NCBI GenBank assembly: GCA_903902945.1
Contig: CAIUWU010000155.1
Span: forward strand, 1 to 7,567
From: an uncultured Pseudomonadota bacterium
GTDB lineage: Bacteria > Pseudomonadota > Gammaproteobacteria > Methylococcales > Methylomonadaceae
Length of the DNA stretch: 7,567 bases
Direction: 5' to 3'
This document shows, in pieces, positions 6,359-7,567 of the stretch (the stretch's first letter is position 1; each line of letters begins with the position of its first letter). The translations under genes and the position numbers were made by a program. Below the pieces are notes generated by a model. It had not been told where the DNA came from. It did not search any database and saw only the letters and a list, made by a program, of their open reading frames with translations.

Positions 6359-6936
6359 CATTGATTAATGATTTGATCGGATGTGTAAAGCTTTATGACC
6401 ATTGCCAGTTGCAACAGATTATTAGCTTCGGCACTGATGCTCAGGTCGTCGATTTTGAACAAATGCTGAAAATGCCCCATATCATGAAACAGCCTCAATA
6501 TGGCTTGATACGGACCGGCGATCTGAACATTGACCGGCACGACCTGATAATGACCGACCTGGGCCGTAACCATCGGCTGCAACAATCTGATTTGCAAGCC
6601 ATTTCCGACGATACAATCCGAAATCACCAGCAACACCTTAGCCAATTGCTCCGGCTTTACTAATTGCGCATCAAGCGCCAGCCACTCCGCTTGGAACTGC
6701 TGTTGCTGGCGATGGTAATCGGGCATCACTGCCAATTCCTGGCGATTCATTTGCAACCGGGCTTTCAACTGACTTTCTTCCTGCTGCAATTGCTTGCAAC
6801 GCATCAACCGAGCATCCAGAGACAGGTAACAGCCCAAACACGCAACTAACAGCGCGATAACCAACAAAAACAGCTTTGACTGATACCAACCAAGCAGCCT
6901 CGGCTTAAAATCCAATCCCGATTTCACGATACTCAC
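6358..6936 (-). CDS. pilO: Type IV pilus inner-membrane alignment protein PilO
   Basis: PilO pairs with PilN in the inner membrane and links to PilP in the periplasm. The 192-residue product has a short cytoplasmic tail, one membrane segment (about 22-40, LFLLVIALLVACLGCYLSL), a charged, Gln-rich coiled coil (about 45-90) and a ferredoxin-like periplasmic domain (about 95-185). The family core is seen in HYQVVPVNVQIAGPYQAILRL. The sequence looks more divergent than PilP or PilQ: the usual N-terminal Asn-Pro-Gly-type motif before the membrane segment is absent, and the call leans on context plus fold pattern. It starts with GTG, overlapping the pilN TGA by four bases (GTGA), so it is translationally coupled. 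A second GTG three codons downstream is less likely. Confidence 0.88.
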   Translation of the reverse strand: MSIVKSGLDFKPRLLGWYQSKLFLLVIALLVACLGCYLSLDARLMRCKQLQQEESQLKARLQMNRQELAVMPDYHRQQQQFQAEWLALDAQLVKPEQLAKVLLVISDCIVGNGLQIRLLQPMVTAQVGHYQVVPVNVQIAGPYQAILRLFHDMGHFQHLFKIDDLSISAEANNLLQLAMVIKLYTSDQIINQ

Positions 6937-7481
6937 AGCTTGCCGATTTTTACCGTAAGCGAGAAATCACCGCTATCTCCAGCATCGGTATTGGCTGCCA
7001 ACTGTTTGATAACACTTAACCTGGGCTCATGAAACCAGACCGAATCATCCAATGCCTGTAAAAACCGGGTTAACGCCTGATTTGATTTGGCTTTGCCATC
7101 CACATTGAAGACACTGCCTCGCAACACACACTTTCGCAGCAAAATATCCTTGTTTGCCAGACTAGCCAGTTCGCTGAACACAAAGAACTCTTCGGCGTGA
7201 TGTTTTTTTACACTTTGCAATTCAACAATCTTTGCGGCCAATTGCTGATTCGCACTCATCACTCGTTTTTGTTGTTGAATTTGTAATTCACTATCCTGAT
7301 TTGCACGCTCAAGCCATTGATTCCTGGATTGCTGATGCGCGATCAGTCGAAACAACCAGACATGACCAATAACAGAAATTAGTAGCAACAAACCCAAAGC
7401 AATCATCAAAATTACCCGCCATTTTTGCACTCGCTGCTGGCGTAATTGCTGACGCCAAGGTAATAGATTGACTCGTAGCAT
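6933..7481 (-). CDS. pilN: Type IV pilus inner-membrane alignment protein PilN
   Basis: PilN docks cytoplasmic PilM to the inner membrane and pairs with PilO. The 182-residue product opens with MLRVNLLPWR, the family's conserved INLLPWR-type peptide, which inserts into a groove of PilM. A basic stretch follows, then one membrane segment (about 23-44), a Gln-rich coiled coil (about 48-95) and a periplasmic ferredoxin-like domain (about 100-180). The family is the fimbrial assembly protein PilN (PF05137). Its ATG shares one base with the pilM stop (TAATG) and its stop overlaps the pilO GTG start by four bases. Length and layout are normal. Confidence 0.94.
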   Translation of the reverse strand: MLRVNLLPWRQQLRQQRVQKWRVILMIALGLLLLISVIGHVWLFRLIAHQQSRNQWLERANQDSELQIQQQKRVMSANQQLAAKIVELQSVKKHHAEEFFVFSELASLANKDILLRKCVLRGSVFNVDGKAKSNQALTRFLQALDDSVWFHEPRLSVIKQLAANTDAGDSGDFSLTVKIGKL

Positions 7482-7567
7482 TATTGGATACCCCTCAAGG
7501 CCAAGGCATAAGCCAGCAATAACTGAGTTGAATTACAAAGCAGCTGTTGCCTGTCAACATTCTCGGC
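7481..7567 (-). CDS. pilM: Type IV pilus assembly protein PilM, C-terminal fragment (cut by window edge)
   Basis: Only the last 28 codons and the stop are inside the window. They read in frame to QLLLAYALALRGIQ and a TAA stop. This resembles the C-terminus of PilM, an actin-like cytoplasmic ATP-binding protein whose end typically contains a GLALR or ALALR motif. The TAA shares its last base with the pilN ATG (TAATG). The position directly before pilN with its PilM-binding peptide makes the call secure despite the short fragment. The start lies beyond position 7567. Confidence 0.9.
   Translation of the reverse strand, partial: AENVDRQQLLCNSTQLLLAYALALRGIQ

Noticed and set aside
6361..6663. 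Plus-strand open frame (100 codons) opposite pilO
   Set aside because: It is antisense to pilO with no Shine-Dalgarno, no domain and no conserved context.

Overview
The window carries ordinary chromosomal housekeeping and surface-structure genes of a Gram-negative gammaproteobacterium. The evidence is a type IV pilus pilMNOPQ cluster with an outer-membrane secretin, an LptM-type lipoprotein, and the dapF-DUF484-xerC order typical of Gammaproteobacteria. A member of the Methylococcales would fit, but that placement is an impression from protein style and gene order, not a proof. All genes lie on the minus strand and are packed tightly. The plus strand holds only antisense shadow reading frames. 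I see no tRNA, rRNA, CRISPR array, insertion sequence or integrated element, and no gene-free stretch longer than about 100 bases.

Reading in the direction of transcription (high to low coordinates), the first block is the type IV pilus alignment and secretin operon: the 3' end of pilM (cut by the window edge), pilN, pilO, pilP and pilQ. PilM (cytoplasmic), PilN and PilO (inner-membrane bitopic) and PilP (lipoprotein) form the alignment subcomplex, which connects to the PilQ secretin pore in the outer membrane. The genes are translationally coupled through a TAATG overlap, a GTGA overlap, and two strong Shine-Dalgarno sequences that touch or follow the preceding stop codon.

After a 90-base gap containing a plausible extended -10 promoter, the second block begins: a 37-residue lipoprotein gene (lptM), then lysA, dapF, a DUF484 gene and xerC. 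LysA and DapF are the last two enzymes of the diaminopimelate route (DapF makes meso-DAP for peptidoglycan, LysA decarboxylates it to lysine). XerC is the tyrosine recombinase that resolves chromosome dimers. DUF484 is a GAF-like protein of unknown role that habitually sits between dapF and xerC. Spacings are 2 bases, one stop-overlapping ribosome site, 4-base overlap and 1-base overlap, so this is one transcription unit.

The last 85 bases (low-coordinate edge) hold the only signal that the genes do not explain: a near-consensus sigma-70 promoter just after the xerC stop, firing towards the window edge, with an 11-pair stem-loop at the predicted transcript start. The stem relies on G-U pairs that work only in minus-strand RNA. 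What is transcribed from it lies outside the window. I found no convincing evidence of an undescribed multi-gene system here.
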